In this document: piece by piece, positions 24,481 through 36,460 of the stretch | Numbering within the stretch: position 1 is the stretch's first letter | Layout: every line of letters starts with the position of its first letter | Translations under genes and position numbers: made by a program | Source: Struthio camelus | Taxonomy: Eukaryota; Chordata; Aves; Struthioniformes; Struthionidae | Assembly: GCF_040807025.1 (NCBI RefSeq) | Contig: NC_090981.1 | Span: 45,003,317-45,067,316 of the forward strand | DNA: 64,000 nucleotides | Reading direction: 5' to 3' | Notes under the pieces: generated by a model | Told to the model about the DNA's origin: nothing | The model's database searches: none | Seen by the model: only the letters and a program-made list of their open reading frames with translations

Positions 24481-27400
24481 TGTAACAGGCTATGCACGGC
24501 CAGGTCCGAATGCAATGCATTTGTGAGGTTTTTATTTTTTTTAAACCAGCTTAGTTTGCATGCAAACCGTACTGTATACAAAGTGTGAGGTTTAACAACA
24601 GATAGCATCTAGCACCTCATGACTCCTATACGCAGAGCTTGGCATTGAAGAGCTCCCTGACCGCAGAGCACCCCTGACCATCTCCTGGGAACACTTTTTG
24701 ACTGAAATGCCAAATACTTAAAGCATGCCTAACCACCATAAGAGCTCCACACTAAAATTACACAGTGTTTACACACACGCATACAGTAGCTGAACTTGGA
24801 AACCTTCTAAAACAGACTGGAAATACTCATCAGTTTACAGTTTTTAATAAAAGAGGGCGCAGGAGAGAGAGGAGACAGACAGACCTATGTTACCACAGCT
24901 GCCAAGAAACTGAAGAAAAGGTTTAAACAGACTTCTAGTCTATTCAGGGGGGAAATCCTCTTTGTGCATTGCATGAATAATATGCAGCTACTAAAAGATG
25001 ATCTTTCCCTCTTAGTTAAATGATGCAGCCCAGGAATCTGCTGGGCTTAATGGCCATAGGACCAGCCATAGCACGAGGCAGGTCCAGCCCTCTGAAGAAT
25101 GGGAGTCCTCTTCACAGTGCACCAGGTTATGAACGCGACGAGCCCTCCTCTGGAGCAGACCTTGTTTCTGGAGCCTTCACCCTTCTCACTTCAAATTTAA
25201 TCAGAAATAATCAATCCTTTCGAACGACAGAAAATTTACCTGCTACCAAAGTCTCCACACAGGATCTCAAGATTTTGAAGCGCTGGGAATCAAAGAATAT
25301 TGCAGCCACATCCTCAGGCTCTGAGAATTTTCTTGTACTCTGGCTTTAATAACCATTTTAATGTGATGAACCCTACATTAAATTGCATAAAACTAATATA
25401 CCAGGTAATGAAGTTGCCCTTTGAAAAGTTTCAGCACTACTATTGAGTGCATTTGCACAGAAAGCAGTTGTGCGTGCACACAGCAGAGTCATGGACAGAA
25501 AGGCCACAGATCCTGTTTTCAGACCCACGCTAAGGTACTGGCCTGCAGGAGGATATTTGCTTGAAGGAAAAATGCCAAGAGTCATTCCCAAATATGAGCA
25601 TGCAATTAGGAGATGACAAGGAATGCCTTTCAAAATGATACACGGCGCTTTTTTACCAGTGATGGTCTTGTGCAAGAGATCTCAGAGCATTGCAGAAATC
25701 CTAGATAGTGGGAAAGAGGATGAAAGGAAGCTTGTGCAAACATTGTCTCAAGCAGAGGAATGACAAATGCCCTGGGGAGGAATCGTTTAAACACTCCAGC
25801 AAACTCTGTTATAATCAAGGTGTAGGCAAATAAAAGGCCATTGTATTCACAAGTGGATCAAAAGAACTTTTGAAATGCTAAGAGGATTTGAGAAAAAAAA
25901 TGGAAAATGAGAACCTTTCAGGGCAGGCAGGACACTCGTTGCATGTGGTTGACAACTGGCTTTTGTGCTGGGAACAGGAACAGAAGTTAGTTCATTTCTT
26001 TAATATGGCACATCCGTGCCAAAATTATTGTCAAAGCTAGGATGCATCATTAATAATGCGGTAGTAATGTGGCAACTGCTCTGTCCAAAACTGCCCTAAA
26101 AGCGAGGAGGTGCAGATGTAGTTCTCGATATCAGAGGAACAGGAAAAATATCTGCAAGAAAGAAAGGAAAGACTTCAACAGTATGGAGAAAATCATAGCC
26201 TGAAAGAAAGGTGTGAGCCTCAGATTTCTGTTCGGTCTTTCCACACCGTAGCCAGGCCTTCTCACTCTCATGTGTGCTTGAGTTAGTTCTGCCCAAAAAA
26301 CTGAATGAAGATAAAAATACACCAGAGCATTCAGTCAAAGGAATAAGGGCAAATGATTTTCTCATCCTAGGAACTGTTCTTAATATTTAGTTGAAGCTAG
26401 ATGAAATGAGGTGGATGAAAGACCTAGGTTACAACTTGCAGTGAACTAGCCACAAATGAACAATAGCCTGAAGATTAAAGCTATGTTTAAAACTGCTTTT
26501 TGCTCTGCTTCTCAAAGCATGCTTCTTTTGACTTGCCTTGTTAGCTCTATTTCCATTCCTAGCCTAGAGTGACAAACAATATATACTTTAAACTGTCAAA
26601 AACCTTGTGATTGACCCACCATCCACAATTTGGTGCTGTATAATTGTAACTTCATATTGTTCACTGTACCTTTAGTGTGTTGTGCCTTATCTGATATAAG
26701 GCCCTTTGCTCTCTGTGCAGAGGCAATAACAAGTTACATACATAGTCTGTAAGTACCAAGAATTCCAAAGGAACTAGCTGAATTAGCAATAAAAAAAATA
26801 CAAGATGCACAGTAGTTATTAAACCAAAGAAGAAGTATTAGTTGCTCTTCTCAAAACAAGTTCAAATTGTCACAAAACATTTGCAAAATATTCGCAAAAT
26901 ATTCCACTCTCAAATTGCATTGGCAATTGCAGTGGAAAATCTCCGGGGTCAAATTCTCTGCTAAACCAGGCAGAGAAGCTGAGCCAAGGCAGCAACATGC
27001 TTGAGGTTAGGATACAATCTTTTGACAGTTCCTGTAAGAAACTACCCTTCTTTTGCACAAGGGAACCTCCTGCAGTAGGATTTTGCAACAGCCAGTTTTC
27101 TTTAGACATGAATATCAGAAGGGAGTCAAGCATATGTTGGAATTACTCTGTGACTGCAGTCTGAGACTAAACAACAGGTAATGTTTCTCAATTAGACATG
27201 CTAATCCTCCTTACAAAAGCCAGACAAGTATGCTGTGCATTCACAGATTTAGCCGAAGGGCTTGCTAGGGCAACCTTCTTATGGCGCGTAGCTGAGACAA
27301 CCCAGCTGTGTCCTGGCCTGAAGCGACTCTAGGTAATAAATGAAAAGTAATCCTTTTATATTCATACAGTGAGATTATAGGTACGTAACCCCTGCAAGCC

Positions 27401-28780
27401 ACTTGGTTTCCAATAGAAATGATAGGGCTGCACGAGTAGGACAAGGTAGCATCTAAGATGAGAGAAAAATGGAGCTGCTTTGCTTTGGCCAAAAGAAATG
27501 AGGGCTGACCAGTCGGCAAGCCTGGTCTTAGGTGGGGAGTAACAAATCTGTCTGGGTCTTTAGAATTGATTCTCCATAACTATCATCAATTTAATAAGCC
27601 AAGGCTCAAATTTTAATCTGCGTCCTACGGAAGTCGCCATATGCTGTTGCAGACCCTCCACACAGGCAGCCCTCAGGCGGGCAGCAGTGGCTGGCCACCC
27701 TGCGAGAGACAGGCCATCTCCTCCAGGCAGCACCACCCCTTCAGTGGGACACTGGGTCCCTTACTTTGCCCTTTTTCAACATAACTAAATCCAAGAGGGA
27801 TTCCGCTCTCACTTCCTTCCCGCAGCTCTCCCAGCAGGACTCAGCAGACCCTCTACCCTCCACCCTCTCCTCAACCCAGAGGTGCCGATTCCCTGGGCTC
27901 GCGCCCCACCGCACAGCTGGGAGCTGGCAGCGGTTCCCCAGGGAGACTGAGCGCCCGGCTCCTCTGCCGCTCTCCACTGCTCCCTCCACTGCTTCACTCC
28001 TCCCCGTTTCTTCCCAGCATGCTCCAGCCACCTCATCTATAAACAAATTTGCACTGACATCCTGCTTCAACCAGACTTTCCATGCAACCTCTGCAGAGCC
28101 TGGAAAGACAGCTTTTAGACTTTCGTTTAGACTAATTGCACCATTTTATACTTACTTTCATTTAAAGTTCCATAGAAGCTAGTAGGTCATCCAAATAAAA
28201 TTCTTCCAGTCATTCTTTCTTTTACCTGCTTGAGATTCATAGAAATAGTAATTAAAAAACAGCTTCTCTCTTAAACTCAGATTGCAGGAAAAGATTTAAA
28301 TTAAGGGGTACTTTTGAAAAAATTAGGAGCTTTTCATTGAACAGTGCTAATTATATGAGGCCTTTAAACCCCATTGAAATGTAATTAAATACATGTTCAC
28401 CTCAGAAATGATTTTAAAAAATTAAGCTTTCCTAAAGCCACTCAGTAAAACCCCTTGGAACCCATTATGAATCCTTTCAATAACATTTTGCAATCATTCA
28501 GATTGGGGCTTTTTTCTTCTTCTTTTCCTATTGGCTTCCTACATTTTCTTGAGAGCAAAATGTCCTAGTGCCATTGTGTTAGTTTGGGGAAAAAATCTAG
28601 CACAATCAGCAAGTGCAACTACTCTTTTGTTTTCCCCTCGTTACCCAATAAGTGCTTTAAAAATGTGGGTAATTAAACAAGTGACTTCACATGTGGACAC
28701 ACATAGGAAAGAATGAAATGTATGTTATCGGTAATCCTCCAGAGTCCATATAAGCAAATCTCTCCAGATATTGCACTATA
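24481..28780. other. Unique non-coding stretch
   Basis: No gene or confident repeat. The block at 27,660-28,040 is GC-richer and explains overlapping 109-138 codon open frames on both strands, none with known domains. A small tandem duplication near 26.88 kb is listed separately. Confidence 0.5.
26883..26904. repeat. 11-bp perfect tandem duplication
   Basis: GCAAAATATTC occurs at 26,883-26,893 and directly again at 26,894-26,904. A short inverted pair AATTGC/GCAATT follows about 20 bp downstream. Confidence 0.85.
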
Positions 28781-28786
28781 GGTCAG

Positions 28787-28920
28787 ATCCTGCTTCTTAT
28801 GAAGTCAGTGGGAGGGTCACCATTGTCTTCTGTGTCAGCAGGATGGAGCCTGTAGTGGTGGATCATCATCTTCAGATGTGGTGAACTGTCCATGGCCGTT
28901 GAAGTCAGTGGGGTTCTGAC
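28787..28920. repeat. Imperfect palindromic interspersed repeat
   Basis: The first 58 bp (28,787-28,844) begin with ATCCTGCT and end with its complement AGCAGGAT. The interior contains gaagtcagtgggag on one side and ccattgtcttc on the other, so the unit is an imperfect palindrome. A second partial copy of the core (gttgaagtcagtgggg) follows at about 28,899-28,914. The same core appears at 8.92 kb. This resembles a widespread old sauropsid repeat with 'gaagtcaatggga' cores; a non-autonomous DNA transposon is one possible origin, which I infer from the symmetry only. Confidence 0.5.
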
Positions 28921-30014
28921 TACTTAGATTAGTTGATGATCTGCCAACATATGTTTATGCTCTATCACTATTGAAATCATGGCACGCAGCAACTTAAAAA
29001 ACTGTATTTTTTTTTAAGGAAGCCCTGGAGAGCTATCCTGCACAATTGGGAAAGAACTGCTCATGCACAGAGTTGAAAAGAAAGGAAAATGTGTGCAGCA
29101 ACAGAGCGAGCATGGGAACCACAGTGCGGCACATATGCTTGCTCTCAGCTATACATCAGCTATCGTTCTTTAAAAAGGGGAGAACCTGTAGGAGGAAAAG
29201 GAGGTAGGGGATTACTCCTTCTCCTGGGAGCCCCTGGAGCTCACTTAGGAGAGGACAGGCACGTGAGACCACGGGAATGGCAGATCAGAGAGGCAGGAAC
29301 CTGCATGTGCTGCCAGCAAGGGGCAGGAAATGGCCAGCCAGGCCCCAGGGAGCCAGAGGGACCATCGCAGACCAGGGCAACGGAGCCAAGGTCACTGCTA
29401 CAGCAAAGCCACGTGGCTGTCTGGAAGCAAGGACTTCCCTGCAAGGACAGACCAACAGCGAGAACTACGTATAAACCTCTTCTTTTTTGTCATTTTTTTT
29501 CTTCTTGCTCTGTGTCTCATAGTCGCTTTGAATTTTCTCTATTTAAAAGTCTAAACATTTTCAAATTAGATTTTGAGTTTAGAAGCCCAGTTTTTTTCTC
29601 CAGTCTTCCTGGAGAAAGTCATTATAGAGGAAAGTCTTGGCAGATCTGCCTCAAACCTCTGTTCATTGGGGTCCTGTCAAAAGTACTAAGAGATATCATC
29701 TGCAGTGGCTCTTAGAAGTTAAGATTTTTTTGAGGCTTAGTTTCGTTTAATTAAAATCATTCTACTTACTATTACCTGAGCCGGAGTATAAACAAACTCT
29801 TCTTAACATTTCAGTGCATCATTATTTCATCTGAATGTGGCTACTAAAAAAAAAAAGTTCTGCTGCTGTTTGCATCTTGGCCTTTTTATTCAGGCCAGAC
29901 AAAAAGTAAGGACCCTAACTACACTTTATCTTGGAATCAGCTCATGACAAAGAAAAGATCAAGCCCACAGAGCTGTGATGAGCCCTGTACTCATAAGGAT
30001 CCTCTAACACTACA
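28921..30014. other. Unique non-coding stretch
   Basis: The block 29,200-29,460 is GC-rich and stop-poor and gives a 208-codon plus-strand frame (29,089-29,715). Two other frames are open over the same bases and no domain is recognisable, so it is not called as a gene. Confidence 0.5.
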
Positions 30015-30200
30015 TGCATTGCCATAGCACCTTCTGCTTAAAGGATACACACAACACTCCAGTGAGGTATATAAAATTTAAAAAAAAATTTAGTGGGATA
30101 GTTGAGGCACAGGTATTAAGTGGCTTCCCTGAAGTCCCAGAAGAGGCATGCAGTGCAGACAATCAATCTGATCCTCCAGCCCCGGGCTTACCACAACACC
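30015..30200 (-). repeat. MIR-like (CORE-SINE) relic
   Basis: On the plus strand the segment gttgaggcacaggtattaag (about 30,100-30,119), then tggcttccctgaagtcccag, matches the reverse complement of MIR, which reads gaggcacagag...ttaagtgacttgccc-aaggtc. Upstream, the run around 30,050-30,070 (cactccagtgaggtatataa) fits the next part of the reverse MIR order (a cctgtgaggtagg-type motif). The element is diverged and both ends are uncertain. Confidence 0.6.
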
Positions 30201-30479
30201 AAACTTTCTCATTATGTGTTTAACTGCTGTATATATACAGCCATTGTGCCACTAACAGTGAAATCCTGTGGTAACAGGGTATAAAGCAGCTCAGAGGCAG
30301 AAGCATTTTGGTTGGCCTCTCCAACTGCAGCAAGCTCCTGACACGCAGCAGCGTTGGATCCCAGCGCTGCCATTACCAGGGTGGCTGCTGGTATCAGCAC
30401 TGCCTTATCACATCTGGGGGGAGCTCCATCAGATATGGTAATAGTTTAAAACATTACTTTGTTGTATCTCTTTCCATGT

Positions 30480-30492
30480 AAAAAAAAAAAAA
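30480..30492 (+). repeat. A13 homopolymer
   Basis: Thirteen A residues stand just upstream of the CpG-rich pocket at 30.52 kb. No retroposed gene is recognised on the 5' side. Confidence 0.85.
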
Positions 30493-30520
30493 GGCAGCCT
30501 GGTGGGAGCTGCAACATGAC

Positions 30521-30640
30521 TAGCCGCCGACGGGAGCCAACGCTGCCAGCCGGCCGGCAGCACACTCGCGCCGGCTCGGGGAGCTCTGCCAGCAGCACCC
30601 GCCCAGCCCGGCCCCGCAGCATCGGCTGCATCCCTCAGAG
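30521..30640. promoter_or_regulatory. Short CpG-rich pocket
   Basis: In 120 bp I count about 53 C, 38 G and 14 CpG (about 76% GC, observed/expected near 0.8). It is too short for the standard 200-bp island definition. CpGs continue more sparsely to about 30,770 (for example ACGCGCGC near 30,730). No exon or promoter motif is convincing, and its role is unknown. Confidence 0.4.
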
Positions 30641-30858
30641 GTGAAAAGGGAGGCGAAACCATTCCTCTGTGCCGGGGCACCCCAAACACTGCAATAAAGG
30701 AAACAGTTGAAATCAGGAAGAGAGACTAACGCGCGCATTGACTTTCTCTCACATCGTCATTCAGTGAGCTCGCTGCCTTGGCTGTGTTTGTGTCACCTTT
30801 CTACTTGTTTTTCTTTTCTCGTTCAAATTGCAGAAAACCTGCAATAAATATTAAATGG

Positions 30859-30873
30859 ATTGTTGTTAACAAT
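30859..30873. promoter_or_regulatory. Perfect ATTGTT/AACAAT inverted pair (SOX-like half sites)
   Basis: The 15-mer ATTGTTGTTAACAAT consists of ATTGTT, a 3-bp spacer and its exact complement AACAAT. AACAAT/ATTGTT is the core bound by SOX HMG-box factors, and the embedded GTTAAC also resembles an HNF1/FOX-type half site. Such a symmetric pair could bind a dimer. The motif is short and the orientation differs from the best known SOXE dimer sites, so function is conjecture. Confidence 0.3.
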
Positions 30874-31089
30874 GTGTTTCCTGTTCATGCAGCAGCTCAT
30901 TGCCAGGCTATTAAACCCTTTGGCTTTTGGCCTCCCAGTACTTTTTTGCAGTGGATTCATCAACCCCTGGGTTAAGTCAGCCTGGGAAATATATTTTATC
31001 TTAAGTATTTGCACACCCTTCCTACTTCCAACTCTGCTTTATGTGATTACACTATAGTTGCAATTAGCTCGCATTACCTAGGGGTGGAT

Positions 31090-34000
31090 GCTAGGTCTTC
31101 CCATGTGGCAGTAGCCCCTACCCCCCCATTTGCGTCCCTGGGAGGCCGCCCGTCCCTGCAGGCATTGGGCCCGGGGGCTCGTCTGCTGGAGGGGAAGGCC
31201 CACCGCAGAGGCGGGCCGTACAGGTGCCCTTCGCAGCCCCAGGGAGAAGTGGCTCCTTAAGGCAGCAGGTAGCGGTCCTACTTCAGACCGACTGTTTCTG
31301 AAAGAGACACACCACCCACTGCTTGGAAAGGGAGGTCAGGACACGCGGCTCTGATATAGGCACCCTCATTCAGTCAGACTGCCGCAGCCTGGGAGCTTCC
31401 TGGAAAGAACGCGTGCATTTTTCTGGGGAATTTCTGACATTTTTTCCAGCTGTAGGTGGGGAAAAGAGAAACAGAGTATGTTCTTTAAAGATCAGTGACT
31501 TCTGTGAGCCACCTTATTTTAAAAGCTACACCTGCTACACATGAGCCTTTTGCTTACACAAAGTTCACAGGTTTTCCTGGAAAGAGGAATGAATTACTAT
31601 TGTTCAACATAACCACTGGGAAACACAGAGATTCCTTTCCTGAGGCATCCTCTAATGAATAGCAAGTTAAGGTAAACTTAAAGTAGAGATTAGATGGGGT
31701 CTTAACCCATCTGAGAGCATGAGAAATATTCCTACATCTTTAGGGTCTTCGCAGTCTGATGTATAAAGAGTTAATCTAAAAATTGTACAATATACTGCAG
31801 TGTCATCATGGTAATAATCTATAAATAACCGGCTTCAGCTTCACAACATAAAGTGGTTGTAGCATGACGAAACCTGTGCAAAGACACTGAATATGCTGTA
31901 TTTGATTTGTACAGTTTGCGGAGGACTGTTGCCTTTAGTGGCACAGTTCATCTTTCATTTGTTGCTAGCCCAGATTCTGAAGGCTTTTCTATCTATGAAC
32001 AAAAGCACTGTTTTCCATCAGTTTCAACAAGTTAATAGTTCTTAAACACCTTAACTATTTGGCTCTAAAGCTGCAAACTTTGCATGTGTATATCCCCAAT
32101 GATCCGGTAATTCTGGATAGGTTCTAGCTGGTTTACGCAACCATTTCATTAAACGAAATTGCCCCATATAAGTCAGTTTGATCATTTCATGCTTGCACCA
32201 TTAAATGCAAGCTATTCCATTAGGAGCCGATCTTATCCTAGTATTTGAGGTGAATTAGATTTTTTAAACCCTGTAAATAGGGCATGTTCTTCCTATCAGC
32301 ATAAGTGCCTTGTTAAAGGCCTGGACTTCTCTACGACTAGAGGAGTTAGTATTTACTGATATCTTTGTGTCATATTGCTGTACTTGGAAGAAGTCATCTC
32401 TGCAAAGCAAAGGCACGCAGTCGCATCAGAAATATAAACAGCAGCCAAAAAATCTGCTTGTAATTAAGATCTAGGCTCAGGAAAGCATCCCTGTGCAGAA
32501 AGGTCAGTTAAGCATGTGTTTAAATTTAAGTATATGTTTAAGTTACATGAAAGGAAGTAATGCATCAGCATTTCTCGTATCACTGCCTGTCATACCCACT
32601 CTTTACTGGAGAAACTAGTAGTTCATCTAACGAACTGCATAGTGTGTGTGTTTTTCCTAAGAAAAGGTGCCATATGCGCTAAATATCTTCCTAGGTAAGG
32701 GTGGGATTTCAGTATGTGTTTCAGTGTACGCCTAAATCCAGGTCTAAAATCAGAAAAGATTAAGAAATATGAATTAGTCATAATTCCCAGAGAAAAGACC
32801 CTTCCTCTGAACACAGCCCACATTTTTCAGAGAATCAATGTACTCTGTAGTTCTGGAACAGCTGGGCTCCAGCTGGCAAGATTTAGTTTGAGTAAAGTCA
32901 ATGGCTGCCACCTGATAAAATACACTCATTTCCCAGCGTGAAAAATTAGCAGCCTGCACAATATTGGGTTTGATGTAAATATAAAGTGTATGTCATTTCA
33001 AACCCACCTACTAATTTGTTTTAAATTGGTATAGTAATAATTATGACAGTGAAATAGCTCCTGGTTTTTGAAAAGCAAAATTTTTTTACTGAAGGCTCTA
33101 CTTATACCACTATATATTTTTTCAGATGAAAACGTCTCCATTGAATTAGGGGTAGCAATTGTTTTGCTTTAAGAAAAAAAAGCAGTCCCATGATCAAATT
33201 TTGATTGATTAGAATAATAAAGATCACACTGTTTTACTTAGGACTTTTACTGATTCCAGTTTAGAGTCTGCTTTACAGAGTTGTAAACTTAGTTCTCAAA
33301 CATCACATAAAGTTTGTCAGCCGAAAACATTTATTTCTTTCTATTTAATTACTGTAAATCACTGAGCTGTAGGAATTCCAAAGATATAGGGATTGATTCC
33401 GTTCTCTCACAGACTTTATATAACTGTGATTCCATTAACTTTAGTCTAATAATTCAATTTACCACAGTATGCTAGAGATTCGAAGAAGGATGTCTATAAC
33501 CTTACAAATGTTTGAGAACCCTTATTTTCTTCCAATTTTGACCAAAATTAACAAACAAATTTGAGAAGAAAGTGAAACTTTTCCTGCAGTTTTTTTTCTT
33601 TTCTAAATTTGCTAGTCCTTTTACAACTGGAACAGGGAAAAGATCTGTCTTATACAAATATGTCTTCTAAGTATGAAAATTAGCTAATAATGCAGTCAAT
33701 TAGTTATTCTCATAATTTTAGTACTTGAAGGAAGACCGTGACTGATAAGTTGTCTCTGTATTCCAATTAATACCATATTTTTACTTATTTTGTCCCAAGA
33801 CTCAGAAGGTAAAACAGAAAAGAAGCACATGAAGTTTGCTCAGTACTATATAGTACCAACATCTGATCTGAAAAAAACCACATTCATGTGATTTGTACGT
33901 ACAGATGAAATAGTCCAAGGCTCCCCTGATATGTGCCCGAAATACCATGACTAAGAGCATGTGGACACAGAGATACCAGCACAGAAATATCTCTGTATCA

Positions 34001-34829
34001 ATACCTCCTTTTGCAGCACGCTTGCGCTCCTCATCACGTCGTGCATTAGCCCATTTGGAGACAGTCCTTCACACCTCTCATGACCGGGCTTGCTCCTGGT
34101 CCCTGCCAGGTCTCCTGCGCACAGCCCACAGCTGACGTGGTTTTTCAGCAGTTCTTCACACCACAGTTTGCAGCCCACCAATGTACCAAAGCTGGCTTGA
34201 CTCTGTGGGCTAAAAGCCAAGAAGACACATGCGCTGGGAGGAGGAGAGCAACTAAAGCGCCAGAAGTAGGCAGCTGGGTTTTTTCATTAAATACCAAACA
34301 CATATAGAAAGAAGAAAAGTTCAAAAGACAAATTAATTTCCAAAAGCACAACCTGACCAGCTGTTACAGTTGCTTATAAGGTTTTACTGATGATGAATAT
34401 GAGCTAGCCAATTGCCATGGAAGGAAGAAATCTCTGCAGGAAACTCTCTGCAGACACCTGGGTCTGACTGTTGAAGTCCCATCCTCTGACTTGCACTCGA
34501 GATGTTAATCAAGTTCATCCCCAGAACATGAACAATTTGTTTGCTCCTTGGAGTTTTGATCTACTCTAAGACAGTATCTTAGCCCACGCTTCTCTCCTTC
34601 AAAGCCAATCAATCAGAATAATATTTAATAAGGAAAAAAACTGAAGTCAGACTTATTCCCAAGATCACTTTAATTTTATCTGCAGTGGCTGGTGGTTACA
34701 TTAGCATTGTTCAGAGAAGGATGCTCAAGCCTTGTAAATGGGAACTAAGGATTTTTGCCTGAGCCAGCTCTTCCCAGATGCAGCATCTGGTTTTCAGCTT
34801 GTAAACAAACTTACAGTCTGGTTTATTAG
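31090..34829. other. Unique non-coding stretch
   Basis: A modest CpG-bearing block occurs at about 31,130-31,260. The rest is AT-rich DNA with no recognised repeat or gene. Open frames reach only about 90 codons. Confidence 0.5.
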
Positions 34830-34950
34830 AGCACAAGGAGGTCAAGTGACCTGCCAAAGGTCTCCCAGTGAGTGGTGCATAGCACTAGATTTGAACCCAT
34901 GTTCCCAAATTTCTGCTCTCTTGTTTCAAGAATGCTTTCCATCCATCAGC
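34830..34950 (-). repeat. MIR-like (CORE-SINE) relic
   Basis: On the plus strand acaaggaggtcaagtgacct then gccaaaggtctcccagtgag then agatttgaacccatgttccc follows the reverse complement of MIR step for step: ...gaggttaagtgacttgcc, caaggtcacacagct, gattcgaaccca. The segment ends in tgctctcttg, matching the reverse of the SINE head region. The GATTTGAACCC run is the remnant of the tRNA-derived B box. This is the clearest SINE in the window. Confidence 0.75.
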
Positions 34951-36430
34951 CTTGCTCCTTCCCGCCCTCTCCCACAACCAACCGGACCAAACCTTCTACC
35001 AGACCAGGGTTACAGGCTTTAACATTCAAAACTGAATCTGTACTGAAAACTGTATGGTGGTCCCTGTGAGTGCGCTGGAGTGGGGGAAAAGTGCAGAAGC
35101 CCCTCTTGAAACACTCGCTCTCTCACCCAGCACTCTTACCGAAACAGTCATGGACTGGGAAAACTCTAATTAACTACTAGTTAAAGGGAGCCCAGAGCTG
35201 GTAACAAGAAGAAAACTCACTGCTCCAGAGAAGTACCGAGCTGGCATGGAGCCGAAGCTCCAGTGAGTGCTGGAGAAACAGGCATTTGCAATTTCTCCTG
35301 GTCAGCCTGCTTGCCCAGTTGCACTTGGAAACATTCATTAGTTGTATGCCTGCTTCTTAGAAGAATAACGCCCTTATAAGCATTGCTGCTCAGCTCCAAC
35401 CCTGAGTCCCAGTGGTCCTCTGGCTCTCAGACCCATAACTGAGCCCATCACAGGCCCAGTCCAATTTGCTTTTGAAAGCACCAAAAATTTTCAAAATAGT
35501 AAATTCAAGAGGAGTAGAATAAGGGGAAAAAAAGTTAACTAGTATTATTTGCTGCAAATTTAGAAGTAAAATACACCTGCACCCCCATATACAGTTCACT
35601 GAACAGCTCATTTGAGCCCAGAAACTGAAGTTATAATTTATAGCAAAGCAAAAGGACTGAGTTCGGGACAAACCCACTGTGCACCAAGCAGCTTCCTACT
35701 CAGTCTGAATCTTGTGCGCAGGAGCTCCTACGCTGAGTTTGTGGATGCAGGCGAACTCTCACAGTGCAAACGGCAGTATCGGTTGCTTCACAAAACGTTG
35801 ACCTGGGGCCACGTTTATGATTATCAGTTCACTTGGAGTTTATAGAGAAATGGCATGTGGCTTTGGAGTTTCCTCCTGAAAAATCAGTACAGCTGATATT
35901 AAGGGCCCCTTCATGCTATTTCTGTTTGTGGTCACACTTTTTTTTTTTATCTAAAGCCACCTTCTAACAGATGCTATTTTACAAATGCTGCACTGTAAAA
36001 GCAGAAAATAAGATCCTATGCCGTTTCCACTTCTTTGTATGACAGGAGATCTAAGCAAAGACTTTGCATCCGAGAATGCTCGAGACACAAACTCTTCCTG
36101 CCACAAGTACGAAAGAGCTTACACCAGCAAAACCTGTTTCTGACTGGGACTGTGTCAGTGCTCCTCCCTTGACAACCCGGATTCAGAAATGACCTTCCAG
36201 TGACAAATTATTAAAGGCTCTGACTCTGCATGCAAGCAATCTAATTCAATCTCTCCTTATTGAGCACAATTATTTTATTTTTAAAAATACCAAAAAAAGA
36301 ATGAAACTGTCGGGTTTTATTCTGTCAATTACAGCCTATTACGTTCACACCCAAATGAAAGGCCTGGTTCTCCTTTGTCACAAAGGATGTTCCAGTCCTT
36401 CAAGGCTGCACCGTAATTCCCCGTTTTAAA

Positions 36431-36460
36431 CCCCCCCCCCCCCCCCCCCACACACACACA
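36431..36460 (+). repeat. C19 homopolymer followed by a short (AC)n tract
   Basis: Nineteen C residues (36,431-36,449) run directly into ACACACACACA (36,450-36,460). The minus strand therefore carries G19, which can form G-quadruplex structures, and the plus strand can form an i-motif. Such tracts are unstable in length and prone to sequencing error, so the exact count may not be reliable. Confidence 0.95.

Noticed and set aside
29089-29715. 208-codon plus-strand open frame, the longest in the window
   Set aside because: Three phases are open across its GC-rich middle and its second half is a translated T-rich tract. No domain or exon signals support it.
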